A program made the translations under genes and the position numbers. From an uncultured Tateyamaria sp. (lineage in GTDB: Bacteria > Pseudomonadota > Alphaproteobacteria > Rhodobacterales > Rhodobacteraceae), in contig NZ_CANNDS010000003.1 of assembly GCF_947503415.1 (NCBI RefSeq), positions 393,549-457,548 of the forward strand: DNA of 64,000 nt, in the 5' to 3' direction. How positions within the stretch are numbered: position 1 is the first letter of the stretch; each line of letters begins with the position of its first letter. Below the pieces are notes generated by a model that did no database searches, had not been told where the DNA came from, and saw nothing but the letters and a program-made list of their open reading frames with translations. Shown piece after piece: positions 27,443 through 35,722 of this stretch.

Positions 27443-28195
27443 ATGACCGCACCTGACTATCTGGACACGCCACACGGTCGGCGGCTGGCCTATCACCGCA
27501 CCGAAGGCACCGGCCCCTGCGTCGTGTTCCTCGGCGGACTGAAATCCGACATGGAAGGCACCAAAGCCATCCATCTTGAGGCATGGTGCAAGGCGGCTGG
27601 CCGCGCCTTCCTGCGCTTCGACTATTCCGGCCACGGGGAAAGCTCCGGCACATTCGAAGAGGGGTGCATCGGTGACTGGGCCGAGGATACGGCGCATGCC
27701 CTGAAGACGCTCACAAGCGGCAAACTGATCGTCGTCGGCAGCTCCATGGGTGGCTGGCAATCGCTGCTCTTCGCCCGCGCGCATCCCGACCGCGTGGCCG
27801 GACTCGTAACAATCGCCGCCGCGCCGGACTTCACCGAAGACGGCTACTGGGTCAGCTTCACCGACGCGCAAAAGGCGGAACTTGAAGCAAAGGGTCAGAT
27901 CGCCATGCCGTCGGACTACATGGAACCCTACATCATCACCAAGCGCCTCATTGAAGATGGCCGCCAAAACCTTGTCCTGCGCAGCCCCCTCCCGCTCCCA
28001 TTTCCGGTCCGCTGCCTGCAAGGCACCGCCGACACCGCTGTCAGCACCGAAACCGCCACCCGCCTGCTGAACCACGCCGACAGCCCCGACATGGCATTGA
28101 CGCTGGTCAAAGACGCCGACCACCGCTTCTCTGACGGCCCCTGCCTCGGCCTGATCGAGGACGCCATCACCGACATCCTGAAAGCAACCCAATGA
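27443..28195 (+). CDS. Alpha/beta hydrolase, ABHD10-like
   Basis: A 250-residue serine hydrolase. The oxyanion region is FLGGLKSDMEG (29-39) and DYSGHGESSG follows near 60-69. The nucleophile elbow is GSSMGG (Ser101) and the late His is in DADHRF. The order of motifs matches the ABHD10 (thioesterase-like) group. AGGGGAGGGG lies directly before the ATG at 27443. It overlaps the next hydrolase by four bases. Confidence 0.78.
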   Translation: MTAPDYLDTPHGRRLAYHRTEGTGPCVVFLGGLKSDMEGTKAIHLEAWCKAAGRAFLRFDYSGHGESSGTFEEGCIGDWAEDTAHALKTLTSGKLIVVGSSMGGWQSLLFARAHPDRVAGLVTIAAAPDFTEDGYWVSFTDAQKAELEAKGQIAMPSDYMEPYIITKRLIEDGRQNLVLRSPLPLPFPVRCLQGTADTAVSTETATRLLNHADSPDMALTLVKDADHRFSDGPCLGLIEDAITDILKATQ

Positions 28196-29172
28196 AAACC
28201 TTCGGCAAACTGCTTGGTCGCGCCCTTCTGATCGCAGCCCTCCTGATCGGCGCACTCTGGTTCTTCGGTCCCTACGAAAAGGCACCATTGACGCCAACAA
28301 TCGCCAGCATCAACCCCGACCTCGACGCGCATTTCGCCGACGTCGAAGCCACGCACAACGACATCACCCCCGGCACCGAAAAGCGGATCATCTGGGCAGA
28401 CAACCCCGGCACGCAAACGGAATGGGCGATCCTCTATGTCCACGGCTTTTCCGCCACCTCGGAAGAAATCCGCCCCGTCCCCGACCGCATTGCGCAAAGC
28501 CTTGGCGCAAACCTGATCTACACCCGCCTGCAAGGGCACGGGCGCAGCGGCGACGCGCTGGCCGACGGCACGGTACAGGGCTGGGTCAACGATCTGGCCG
28601 AAGGGTTGGACGCTGCACGTATCGCCGGTCAAAAGGTGCTGATCCTGTCAACGTCTACGGGCGGCACGCTCGTGACGGCCACGGCACAAGACCCGGACCT
28701 GATGCAGGACGTTGCGGGTCTCATTTTCGTCTCACCCAATTACGGTCTCAACACCCCTGTGGCCAAGCTGCTCAGCTGGCCCGCCGCACGGTACTGGCTG
28801 CCTACACTGGCCGGGGACCGACGCAGTTTCACCCCGCACAACGAAGCCCACGGCACCTACTGGACGACCGAATACCCAAGCGTCGCGGTCATGCCCATGG
28901 TGGCGCTGATCGATGCGGTGGCAGACATGGATCACAGCAGCCAAACCATCCCGGCACTCTTCTGGTACGCGCAAGAGGATGAAGTCGTGCGTCCCGACAT
29001 CACCGCACAAGTCGCAAGCGTATGGGGTGCGGCGTCCCAAACAGTGAACCCAACCATGGGGCCGCAGGACGATCCGCAAAGCCATGTCATATCAGGCGAC
29101 ATCATGTCTCCGGGCCAGACAAATGCCACGGTTGCAGGTATGCTCGACTGGATCGCAACATTGGAGCCGTAA
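28192..29172 (+). CDS. Membrane-anchored alpha/beta hydrolase
   Basis: A 326-residue hydrolase with an N-terminal membrane helix (about 10-26), so probably anchored with its catalytic part in the periplasm. LYVHGFSATSEE (81-92) is the oxyanion region and LQGHGRSG follows. The nucleophile elbow is STSTGG (Ser155), where the usual first Gly is Ser. It overlaps the ABHD10-like gene and is followed two bases later by the VOC gene, so four genes from 27443 to 30235 form one operon. Confidence 0.75.
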   Translation: MKTFGKLLGRALLIAALLIGALWFFGPYEKAPLTPTIASINPDLDAHFADVEATHNDITPGTEKRIIWADNPGTQTEWAILYVHGFSATSEEIRPVPDRIAQSLGANLIYTRLQGHGRSGDALADGTVQGWVNDLAEGLDAARIAGQKVLILSTSTGGTLVTATAQDPDLMQDVAGLIFVSPNYGLNTPVAKLLSWPAARYWLPTLAGDRRSFTPHNEAHGTYWTTEYPSVAVMPMVALIDAVADMDHSSQTIPALFWYAQEDEVVRPDITAQVASVWGAASQTVNPTMGPQDDPQSHVISGDIMSPGQTNATVAGMLDWIATLEP

Positions 29173-29173
29173 C

Positions 29174-29602
29174 ATGGACCAGCGCGTCTCACTCATCACG
29201 CTCGGCACGCGCAATATGGACCGCCTTGCGGCCTTCTACGAAGCGCTTGGATGGGTTCGGGTCGACAGCCCCGACGGGGTCATCGCCTTCGATTTGATCG
29301 GACAGACCCTTGGCCTCTATCCGCTGCAAGCGCTGGCAGACGAGATTGGATTGCCGGTTAGTGAACTTGGTCACGGGGCCACGACACTTGGCCACAACGT
29401 TCCCAACAGGGAAGACGTCGCGCCCCTCCTGGCCCGCGCCGAAGCGGCAGGCGCCAAAATCCTCAAGCCCGCACAGGATGTGTTCTGGGGCGGCCATCAC
29501 GGCTATTTCTCGGACCCTGAAGGTCACATTTGGGAAGTCGCTCACAATCCGTTTTCCCCGCTTGGACCAAAGGGTGAATTTCAATGGAACGGGGCCGCCT
29601 GA
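29174..29602 (+). CDS. VOC-family protein (glyoxalase/bleomycin-resistance fold)
   Basis: A 142-residue VOC protein made of two beta-alpha-beta-beta-beta units (MDRLAAFYEALGWVRV, then GYFSDPEGHIWEVAHNP). The second unit keeps the usual metal Glu in EVAHNP; the first lacks an obvious His ligand. It may bind small molecules without glyoxalase chemistry. The start at 29174 is two bases past the hydrolase stop. Confidence 0.8.
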   Translation: MDQRVSLITLGTRNMDRLAAFYEALGWVRVDSPDGVIAFDLIGQTLGLYPLQALADEIGLPVSELGHGATTLGHNVPNREDVAPLLARAEAAGAKILKPAQDVFWGGHHGYFSDPEGHIWEVAHNPFSPLGPKGEFQWNGAA

Positions 29603-30235
29603 ATGCGTCGCCCCGCCAGCATGTGGAGCCTCGAAAACCTCGGCCGCGTGCGGCTGTCGAAACACTTCTACATGCGGGATTTCCTGTACTCTGAAATTGG
29701 CAATTATCATCAGATCCAGAACCTGCCACGCGACCCGGACCTTGCGATCAGGAATGGCCGTGAACTCTGCGCCCAACTCCTCGACCCGCTCGAAGAAACC
29801 TTTGGCAGGCTGGCCATCCGTTCGGGCTACCGCTCGCCAGAGCTCAACCAATATGGCAATGAAAACAAGTTGAATTGCGCCCGCAATGACAATCCCATCG
29901 AGTGCCACATCTGGGATTGGGGGCAGGGGGAGGCGGCCATTGCGGGCACGTCACTCGCGATCCAGTGGTTCACGGATCAATACGAGCGGGGGCGCGATTG
30001 GCGCGACCTCGCGTGGTGGATACACGACCATCTGCCATACTCGGGGATGTGGTTCTTTCCCAAGCTTTGCGCATTCAACCTTGATTGGCGACCCATACCG
30101 CAGCGCATGATCGGCAGTTACATCGCGCCCAAAGGGCTGCTCTTGCGCCGTGGTGACGACCCATCAGAACCGCTGGCACAAAGGCAAGCCCGCTATACCG
30201 ATTTCCCGCCATTCCGTGGAATTGCATACCCGTGA
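29603..30235 (+). CDS. Peptidase M15-like protein
   Basis: A 210-residue protein. LAIRSGYRSPELNQYGNENKLNC (about 72-94) is the Peptidase M15_A-like segment that precedes the metal ligands. Later, HIWDWGQGEAA and WWIHDHLPYSGMWFFPKL could supply further His and Asp. The full zinc triad of classic M15 enzymes is not certain, and no signal peptide is seen. The ATG directly follows the VOC stop (TGAATG), so it is translationally coupled. Confidence 0.6.
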   Translation: MRRPASMWSLENLGRVRLSKHFYMRDFLYSEIGNYHQIQNLPRDPDLAIRNGRELCAQLLDPLEETFGRLAIRSGYRSPELNQYGNENKLNCARNDNPIECHIWDWGQGEAAIAGTSLAIQWFTDQYERGRDWRDLAWWIHDHLPYSGMWFFPKLCAFNLDWRPIPQRMIGSYIAPKGLLLRRGDDPSEPLAQRQARYTDFPPFRGIAYP

Positions 30236-30613
30236 CGCTGTGGCGGTCGTTCGGCATCTGTGAACCGCGATGTTGAACCTCGATATTGTGGTTTGTGAGG
30301 CGAGACGTGCCCAAAAGCGAATGACACGCAGCGGTAGATACAGACAACGACCCCATTCATAGCAAGAGTGCACGTGCTGATTTCGAAGGCGCATTGGCGA
30401 GGAACCGCGCATCTTTGCCGTGGCGATGGAAGCATTGCGAAACTCAAGCAAAATGACCATTGCAACAAGGGTGCGAGCCGTCATTTGTTGCTGTTTACAG
30501 ATCAGATCAAAAGCTGACGTCTCGCAAGGGCTTGCGGCGTGGACAGAGCCGGGTCATGGTTAACAAAAAGTAAATCGGCAGGCAGTAAATGACGCGAATG
30601 GCAGGGTCGGGGC
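30236..30613. other. Gene-free intergenic stretch
   Basis: Nearly 380 bases after the M15-like gene with no open reading frame that looks coding, no tRNA-like fold and no insertion-sequence end that I can recognise. It presumably holds the promoter of the hydrolase gene at 30614. Confidence 0.4.
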
Positions 30614-31324
30614 ATGGCTGAGCCCCTTGTTTTTCTTCCCGGTATGATGTGTGACGCGCGGCTCTTTGGGCCGCAGATTGCCGAGTTGTCCTCCGAGTTT
30701 TCGGTCATGGTGTCACCTGTTACCCGCGGGGAACGGGTCGAGGAGATTGCGAGCGGCTTGCTTGATGAATTGCCTCAACGCTTTGCGTTGGCGGGCTTGT
30801 CGATGGGCGGGATCGTCGCGATGGAGGTATTGCGCCGTGCGCCCGACCGGGTGACGCGACTTGCGCTGATGGACACCAACCCGCTGGCCGAAACGCCCGC
30901 AGTGGCCGCCGCCCGCGAGCCGCAGATCGTGAAGGTGCGGACGGGGCGTATGCACGAGGTGATGCGGGATGAGATGAAGCCGAACTATTTGGCACCGGGT
31001 CCTTACGTGGACGAGATCCTGGCGCTGGTTATGGATATGGCCGAGGCGCTGGGACCGGATGTGTTCGTGCGCCAGTCGCGCGCGCTGCAACGCCGTCGCG
31101 ACCAGCAGGGGACGCTCAGAAAATGCAAGGTGCCGACGCTGGTCTTGTGCGGCGCCCATGATGAGTTGTGCCCCGTCAAACGGCACACGTTCATGGCCGA
31201 GCTGATACCGGGTGCCGAACTGAAGGTGCTGGAGGATGCCGGGCATCTGCCTACACTGGAAGCCCCCGCAGAGACGACGCAGGCGTTGCGAGACTGGCTG
31301 AAACAGCCGCTTATCCTGCGCTAG
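30614..31324 (+). CDS. Alpha/beta hydrolase
   Basis: A 236-residue cytoplasmic serine hydrolase. FLPGMMCDARLF (7-18) is the oxyanion region, the nucleophile elbow is GLSMGG (Ser63), GAHDELCP supplies the acid, and DAGHLPTLEAP holds the catalytic His. The overall plan resembles small MenH-like esterases. It is monocistronic, followed by a perfect 18-base palindrome. Substrate unknown. Confidence 0.8.
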   Translation: MAEPLVFLPGMMCDARLFGPQIAELSSEFSVMVSPVTRGERVEEIASGLLDELPQRFALAGLSMGGIVAMEVLRRAPDRVTRLALMDTNPLAETPAVAAAREPQIVKVRTGRMHEVMRDEMKPNYLAPGPYVDEILALVMDMAEALGPDVFVRQSRALQRRRDQQGTLRKCKVPTLVLCGAHDELCPVKRHTFMAELIPGAELKVLEDAGHLPTLEAPAETTQALRDWLKQPLILR

Positions 31325-31331
31325 GTCGAAT

Positions 31332-31349
31332 GTGTCCCCGCGGGGACAC
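31332..31349. repeat. Perfect 18-base palindrome GTGTCCCC-GC-GGGGACAC
   Basis: Two nine-base arms with no loop (GTGTCCCCG / CGGGGACAC), seven bases after the hydrolase stop. No T-run follows. It could be a factor-dependent terminator or a protein-binding palindrome. Confidence 0.45.
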
Positions 31350-31486
31350 GGTGTTCGGGGGCGTCACCCAAAATCAACCGATCTGTGAAACACCCGCACG
31401 GTCAAAGGCTTGGCGACCGCACGCCGCGTTTCAGCGAAATTAACCAGCCAAACCGCACACTGGTGCGCGAAGGGGCGCGACGGGTT

Positions 31487-33607
31487 TCAGACTTGGTTTT
31501 CGGCGACCTGTTGATCGGTGTCGGTGGGTCCATCGAAGAGCTTGAATTGCACGGCGTTCCACATATGCTTCCACACTTGGTGATCGACGAAGTAGCCCAG
31601 ATGCCCGTGAGCATCGACATCCAGGTTCTCGTGCACGCCCGTATTGGGGGCGATGCGCGTGCCGACGTAGTCGTCGATGCGAAAGATATTGAACCATTTC
31701 AGCCCGTCCGGCATTTTTGCCGTCGATACCTTAAACGCCAACGGAAAGTAGTGGCGGTACACCTGTGTCACCGGAGACCCCATTGTGATCAACGTGACCG
31801 GCGGGTTACCGGCTGTGCGAAGCAGATCCTTGACCCACCCGTTTTGCAACATCTGGGTTGCGATGACGGTGCCTTGGGAATGTGAGATGATCGTTATGCG
31901 GGACGGCGTCGTTGCGTCCAGACTGTAGTGCAACACGCGCTTGAACCGGCTGTTGATATCCTCGCGCAATATGAAGTTCCTGCGATAACGGCCCCGTTTC
32001 ACAAGGCAGATGCAGCTTTCCTGAACAGCATAGGTCACAATATCGCGGACGACCCCGAGCGCGCCCGCAACAACTTGCGGAAAGTTGTAGATCAACACGC
32101 CCAGCCCAAGGGCAATCGCGCCGATGATGCCATTGCGTGCTTCGTCGAACGCAACAACATCCATCATCCAATCGACGACAGTGCCCTCGGCCATGAAGGC
32201 GAAGTCAAAGCGGGCGAGAAAGAGGGCCACGACCAAAGCGAACATCACAATCACAAATCCCTTCAGGATCAGCGACAGCACCGGGTTCAGGATCACGCGG
32301 CTGAGCGATGCCGGGGGGGCATCCTTTTTCAATGCGCCACGGCTGAGCCGTCGGATCAGAACAAGCAGCATTGCCGCTGCCAGAAACAGGCCCATGGCAT
32401 AAATCGACAGGCCCAACGTATCCTGTGCATTGCCGAATTGCCGACCGAATATGCCATGCAGAAAGCCATCGGGTTGGTGCGCCATCTCAATCGATGTGCC
32501 TGACGGATGGCCACGCGCAGTGCTCAGCCGCGAGACCACGCTTTTGAACAAAAGCCAGAACGACGAAGAGAACGTCATCCAGAACATGATCATTGCGCCG
32601 ACAATGCTGGGGTACAGGGTGTCGGATTGACCATTTGCGGGAGCGGTAACTGAGCGCGGCAAGAACCAGCTGGAGACCAGAACAATGAACCCGAGGATGA
32701 TCGTCGCAAACCAGGACGCCTCAAGCGCGGCGACGGTGTAAGAGACAAAGCATTCGAGCGACCCTTGCGGGTCTGCACGCAATTGAAAGGCATCCAGCGG
32801 CTCGGTCGGGGGTGGGCACAGTGGCGCCGGGTCAAAGCCCCCAAGGAGCAAGAGCGAGCCGTGTGCCGTTTCAATGCCATTGGACAGCCAACCCATCGCT
32901 GGCAACTGGTATCCAGCCCAGATCAACACGATCAAAGCCCCAAACAAAGCCAGTCCTCGGGCGAAGATACTGATCAGATACGTCAATCGCGCCGCCACCC
33001 AGATCAGGCCGGCAATCGCCAGTGCAACGAGGCCCTGAACCAGCAGGATTGCCGCTGTTGGAATATGGGTGCCGATGTTCAGCGGTGTCATGTCGATCAA
33101 CAGCAGAACCGCGCCAATCAAGAGGATCGCATTCAGCGGGGCGACCAATCCGTAAAAGGCCCACGTAAAGGCGTGGAACAGCATGATGGATGCGCGGCCG
33201 CGTGTGTTTTCGACATTGTCCATGCCGATATAGCCGAGGCCGAGGATCACTTTGAGCAGGTCAAAAGCGGTCCAGAAAAACCCGTTCGGCGCGGGGGATT
33301 TGTCGGCCCAGAACACTTCGGCAAACACCGCTTCGTTGTCGCCATCCTGGCTTTGCGCACGTCGGACACGGCGCAAGTGCACTGGAAAAAGCCTGGCCTT
33401 TCTGGGGGTGCCGTCAAATTCCTGTTCCGGCAATTCGATCAGGTCGCGATAGACATCCACCGGCCCGTTGCTTTGACGTTCCTTGTCCGGGTTCGGAGCC
33501 TCAGGGTCCACAAGATCGGTTGTGGCGGCGCCGACAATGGCATCCACCGTGTCGCCGGGTTTCTGTTCTCCGATGCCGTGTACGGCGAGGATCAGATGCC
33601 GCCCCAT
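31487..33607 (-). CDS. Large polytopic membrane protein with split alpha/beta-hydrolase domain
   Basis: A 706-residue protein. The N-terminus HLILAVHGIGEQ (4-15) is an alpha/beta-hydrolase first strand with HGxG oxyanion loop. The region from about 113 to 530 is filled with roughly eight to ten hydrophobic helices. The hydrolase fold resumes with ITIISHSQGTVIATQ (Ser577 in S-H-S-Q-G). LITMGSPVTQVYRH, FRIDDYVGTRIAP (acid) and HGHLGYF (His) follow. The catalytic fold therefore brackets a membrane domain. A lipid-like substrate is an inference. No partner gene is evident. Confidence 0.72.
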   Translation of the reverse strand: MGRHLILAVHGIGEQKPGDTVDAIVGAATTDLVDPEAPNPDKERQSNGPVDVYRDLIELPEQEFDGTPRKARLFPVHLRRVRRAQSQDGDNEAVFAEVFWADKSPAPNGFFWTAFDLLKVILGLGYIGMDNVENTRGRASIMLFHAFTWAFYGLVAPLNAILLIGAVLLLIDMTPLNIGTHIPTAAILLVQGLVALAIAGLIWVAARLTYLISIFARGLALFGALIVLIWAGYQLPAMGWLSNGIETAHGSLLLLGGFDPAPLCPPPTEPLDAFQLRADPQGSLECFVSYTVAALEASWFATIILGFIVLVSSWFLPRSVTAPANGQSDTLYPSIVGAMIMFWMTFSSSFWLLFKSVVSRLSTARGHPSGTSIEMAHQPDGFLHGIFGRQFGNAQDTLGLSIYAMGLFLAAAMLLVLIRRLSRGALKKDAPPASLSRVILNPVLSLILKGFVIVMFALVVALFLARFDFAFMAEGTVVDWMMDVVAFDEARNGIIGAIALGLGVLIYNFPQVVAGALGVVRDIVTYAVQESCICLVKRGRYRRNFILREDINSRFKRVLHYSLDATTPSRITIISHSQGTVIATQMLQNGWVKDLLRTAGNPPVTLITMGSPVTQVYRHYFPLAFKVSTAKMPDGLKWFNIFRIDDYVGTRIAPNTGVHENLDVDAHGHLGYFVDHQVWKHMWNAVQFKLFDGPTDTDQQVAENQV

Positions 33608-33708
33608 GACGCGCCTCGATCAAATTAACCAATAACGGGAAGTAAGCCGCAGGACAGCGTGATCGGTCAAGGGTGTGCGAAATTCGGCTGGGTTGCCTGT
33701 GATCAGGA

Positions 33709-34284
33709 CTATTCGGGGTAAATCGCTGCGCGGTCCGCGTCCGAGACGACGTGTATGTCACGCACGGCTTTGCCTGCGTCATCAAAGAAGGGCGTGTTTC
33801 TCCAACGGCCCGTGACGCGTCGAGACAGGGCGCGGGATGCAAAGCCAAGCATGAAAGTCAGCCCGCCTTCATGCCCGCGTTTGCCGTTTGGTTTGCGCAC
33901 AAAGGCGCGCGCCTTGATCGGTCCGAGCGGGCTGTCATCGTCCAGCCGGTCGGTGCGAAAGGATGCAAAGGCGATCTTGGGTGTACGCACAGTATTGAAC
34001 AGGACCGCGCCGCAGCACCGTGCCTGCCAGCGCAAAAGCCCCTTGTCAGACAATGAAAAGACCGCGAGTTGATCGAGCCCATCGTCAAATCGCACGCGGT
34101 CTGGAACGGTTTGGTAAAGCTGCACGCCACCTGGTGCCGGGTCGGGTTGCCCCGCGTAGAGTTCGGTCGCGCGGCAGTCGTGACAGAAGCATTCGGCGCG
34201 GGTGCCGTTGGATGGCGACACGCCCAGAAGCGTGCCGCGCAGTTTTCCGCAATCGCAGGCGAAGGGAAGATCGACGCCTGCCAT
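33709..34284 (-). CDS. DUF6151 / GFA-like zinc-binding protein
   Basis: A 191-residue cytoplasmic protein. CDCGKLRG (10-17), CFCHDC (32-37) and RCCGAVLFN (about 88-96) give the Cys pattern of the GFA-like zinc fold. It resembles the DUF6151 family rather than true glutathione-dependent formaldehyde-activating enzymes. It begins three bases after phaZ on the same strand and may be read from the phaZ promoter. Function unknown. Confidence 0.7.
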   Translation of the reverse strand: MAGVDLPFACDCGKLRGTLLGVSPSNGTRAECFCHDCRATELYAGQPDPAPGGVQLYQTVPDRVRFDDGLDQLAVFSLSDKGLLRWQARCCGAVLFNTVRTPKIAFASFRTDRLDDDSPLGPIKARAFVRKPNGKRGHEGGLTFMLGFASRALSRRVTGRWRNTPFFDDAGKAVRDIHVVSDADRAAIYPE

Positions 34285-34287
34285 GCG

Positions 34288-35562
34288 TTACGCTGCCTTG
34301 TTCTTGTTCGCCGCCTTTTTGGTGGGCGTAGGGGGCGAGTTGGCATCGATGAATTCCAGCACCAGGGGCCGGATGTTGTTGCGCCAGCTTTTGCCCGCGA
34401 AGATGCCGTAGTGACCGGCGCCGGGTTCGACGTGGCTGGCCTTCTTGTCGTCCGGCAGGCCGGTACACAGGTCGAGCGCTGCCACACATTGACCGGGGGC
34501 TGAAATGTCGTCATTCGCCCCTTCGACCGTTTTGACCGCCACGGTGGTGATCTTGCCGATATCGACCTGTTTGCCGTTCACGGTGAAGATGTTCTTGGCG
34601 ATCTCGCAGCGTTTGAAGATGCGGTCGACCGTCGACAGGTAAAACTCGGCCGTCATGTCCATAACCGCCAGATATTCGTCGTAGAACTTGTTGTGCTTGT
34701 CGTGGTCGCCTGCCTCGCCGCGTGCAGCGTTGCTGATCTGGTCCTGGAACGCCTTGGAGTGCTTTTCCGCGTTCATCGACATGAAGGAGGCGAGTTGCAG
34801 GAGGCCCGGATAGACCATGCGGCCCACGCCCGGGTATTTGAAGCCAACGCGCTGGATCATGGTTTCTTCCAGCTGGCCCATGGTGACGCGGCGGCCAAAG
34901 TCGGTCACTTCCGTGGGTGTCGCGTCGGGGTCGATGGGGCCGCCGATCAGGGTAAGCGAGCGCGGCTGCGCTTTTGGGTCTTCTTCGGCCAGGTAGGCGG
35001 TGGCGGCCAGTGTCAGCGGGGCCGGTTGGCACACGGCGATCACGTGGCTGTCCGGGCCGAGGTGGCGCATGTAATCAACGAGGTAGAGGGTGTAATCCTC
35101 AACATCGAACTTGCCGGCGCTGACGGGGATGTCGCGGGCGTTGTGCCAGTCGGTAATGTAGACTTCGCAATCGGGCAGGAGGGAGATCACGGTCGAGCGC
35201 AGGAGCGTTGCGTAGTGACCGGACATCGGCGCCACCAGCAGGACCTTGCGGCTGCGCGGTTTGCGGCCCGTGACGTTGATATGGATAAGGTCGCCGAAGT
35301 CACCGGGCACAACGGTGTCGATGCTGACAAGGTGATCCTTGCCGTCTTCTGCCGTGAAGGACGGGATGCCCCAGTCGGGTTTGACAACCATGCGCTGGAA
35401 GGTGCGTTCGGTTACTTCGCCCCAGGCGCGCATCCATTCCATGGCCGGGTTGGGCATCATCGAAAAGGCAGGGTAGGCACCGATAGCCTGGGCTGTGGCC
35501 CCAAGCCATTGGTTGGTGTTTCGCATGGTTTCCATGAAGTCGTAGCTTAACATGTAGCGCAT
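34288..35562 (-). CDS. phaZ: Intracellular polyhydroxyalkanoate depolymerase
   Basis: A 424-residue cytoplasmic enzyme that breaks down stored PHA granules. The nucleophile is Cys178 in VIAVCQPAPLT, as in intracellular short-chain PHA depolymerases of the Cys type. VLLVAPMSGHYATLLRSTV (oxyanion side), DWHNARDIP and the C-terminal EPGAGHYGIFAG His motif match the family. The ATG at 35562 has AAGGAAAG upstream and gives the usual length; an earlier in-frame ATG was rejected. Divergent from phaC, with a 160-base shared promoter region. Confidence 0.9.
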   Translation of the reverse strand: MRYMLSYDFMETMRNTNQWLGATAQAIGAYPAFSMMPNPAMEWMRAWGEVTERTFQRMVVKPDWGIPSFTAEDGKDHLVSIDTVVPGDFGDLIHINVTGRKPRSRKVLLVAPMSGHYATLLRSTVISLLPDCEVYITDWHNARDIPVSAGKFDVEDYTLYLVDYMRHLGPDSHVIAVCQPAPLTLAATAYLAEEDPKAQPRSLTLIGGPIDPDATPTEVTDFGRRVTMGQLEETMIQRVGFKYPGVGRMVYPGLLQLASFMSMNAEKHSKAFQDQISNAARGEAGDHDKHNKFYDEYLAVMDMTAEFYLSTVDRIFKRCEIAKNIFTVNGKQVDIGKITTVAVKTVEGANDDISAPGQCVAALDLCTGLPDDKKASHVEPGAGHYGIFAGKSWRNNIRPLVLEFIDANSPPTPTKKAANKNKAA

Positions 35563-35722
35563 CGCGCTTTCCTTCATTTTGGGGCGGGTACGCACGATCC
35601 CGCATTTGGCCCGCGTCGGACGGTTTGTCGCTTTGCCCCCTGAAACATGCGACCATACATAGGCGGCGCTGACACGTCGGCGTCAATGCTGCACATGCGA
35701 ACACTACGAGGAAGACCTTAAT

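Noticed and set aside
27320..28300. N-terminal extension of the ArsR-SRPBCC frame
   Set aside because: The extra residues lie opposite the hydrolase genes and match no domain; ArsR proteins begin at MDDLFKAL.
30193..30468. 91-residue open frame in the 30.2-30.6 kb gap
   Set aside because: It overlaps the end of the M15-like gene and its Cys/Arg-rich product looks non-coding.
34693..35550. 285-residue open frame on the plus strand
   Set aside because: It is antisense to phaZ, which has the catalytic Cys motif.
35683..35696. A PhaR site between phaZ and phaC
   Set aside because: CTGC-ACAT-GC is incomplete at the second arm, so it is noted only as a possible weak site.
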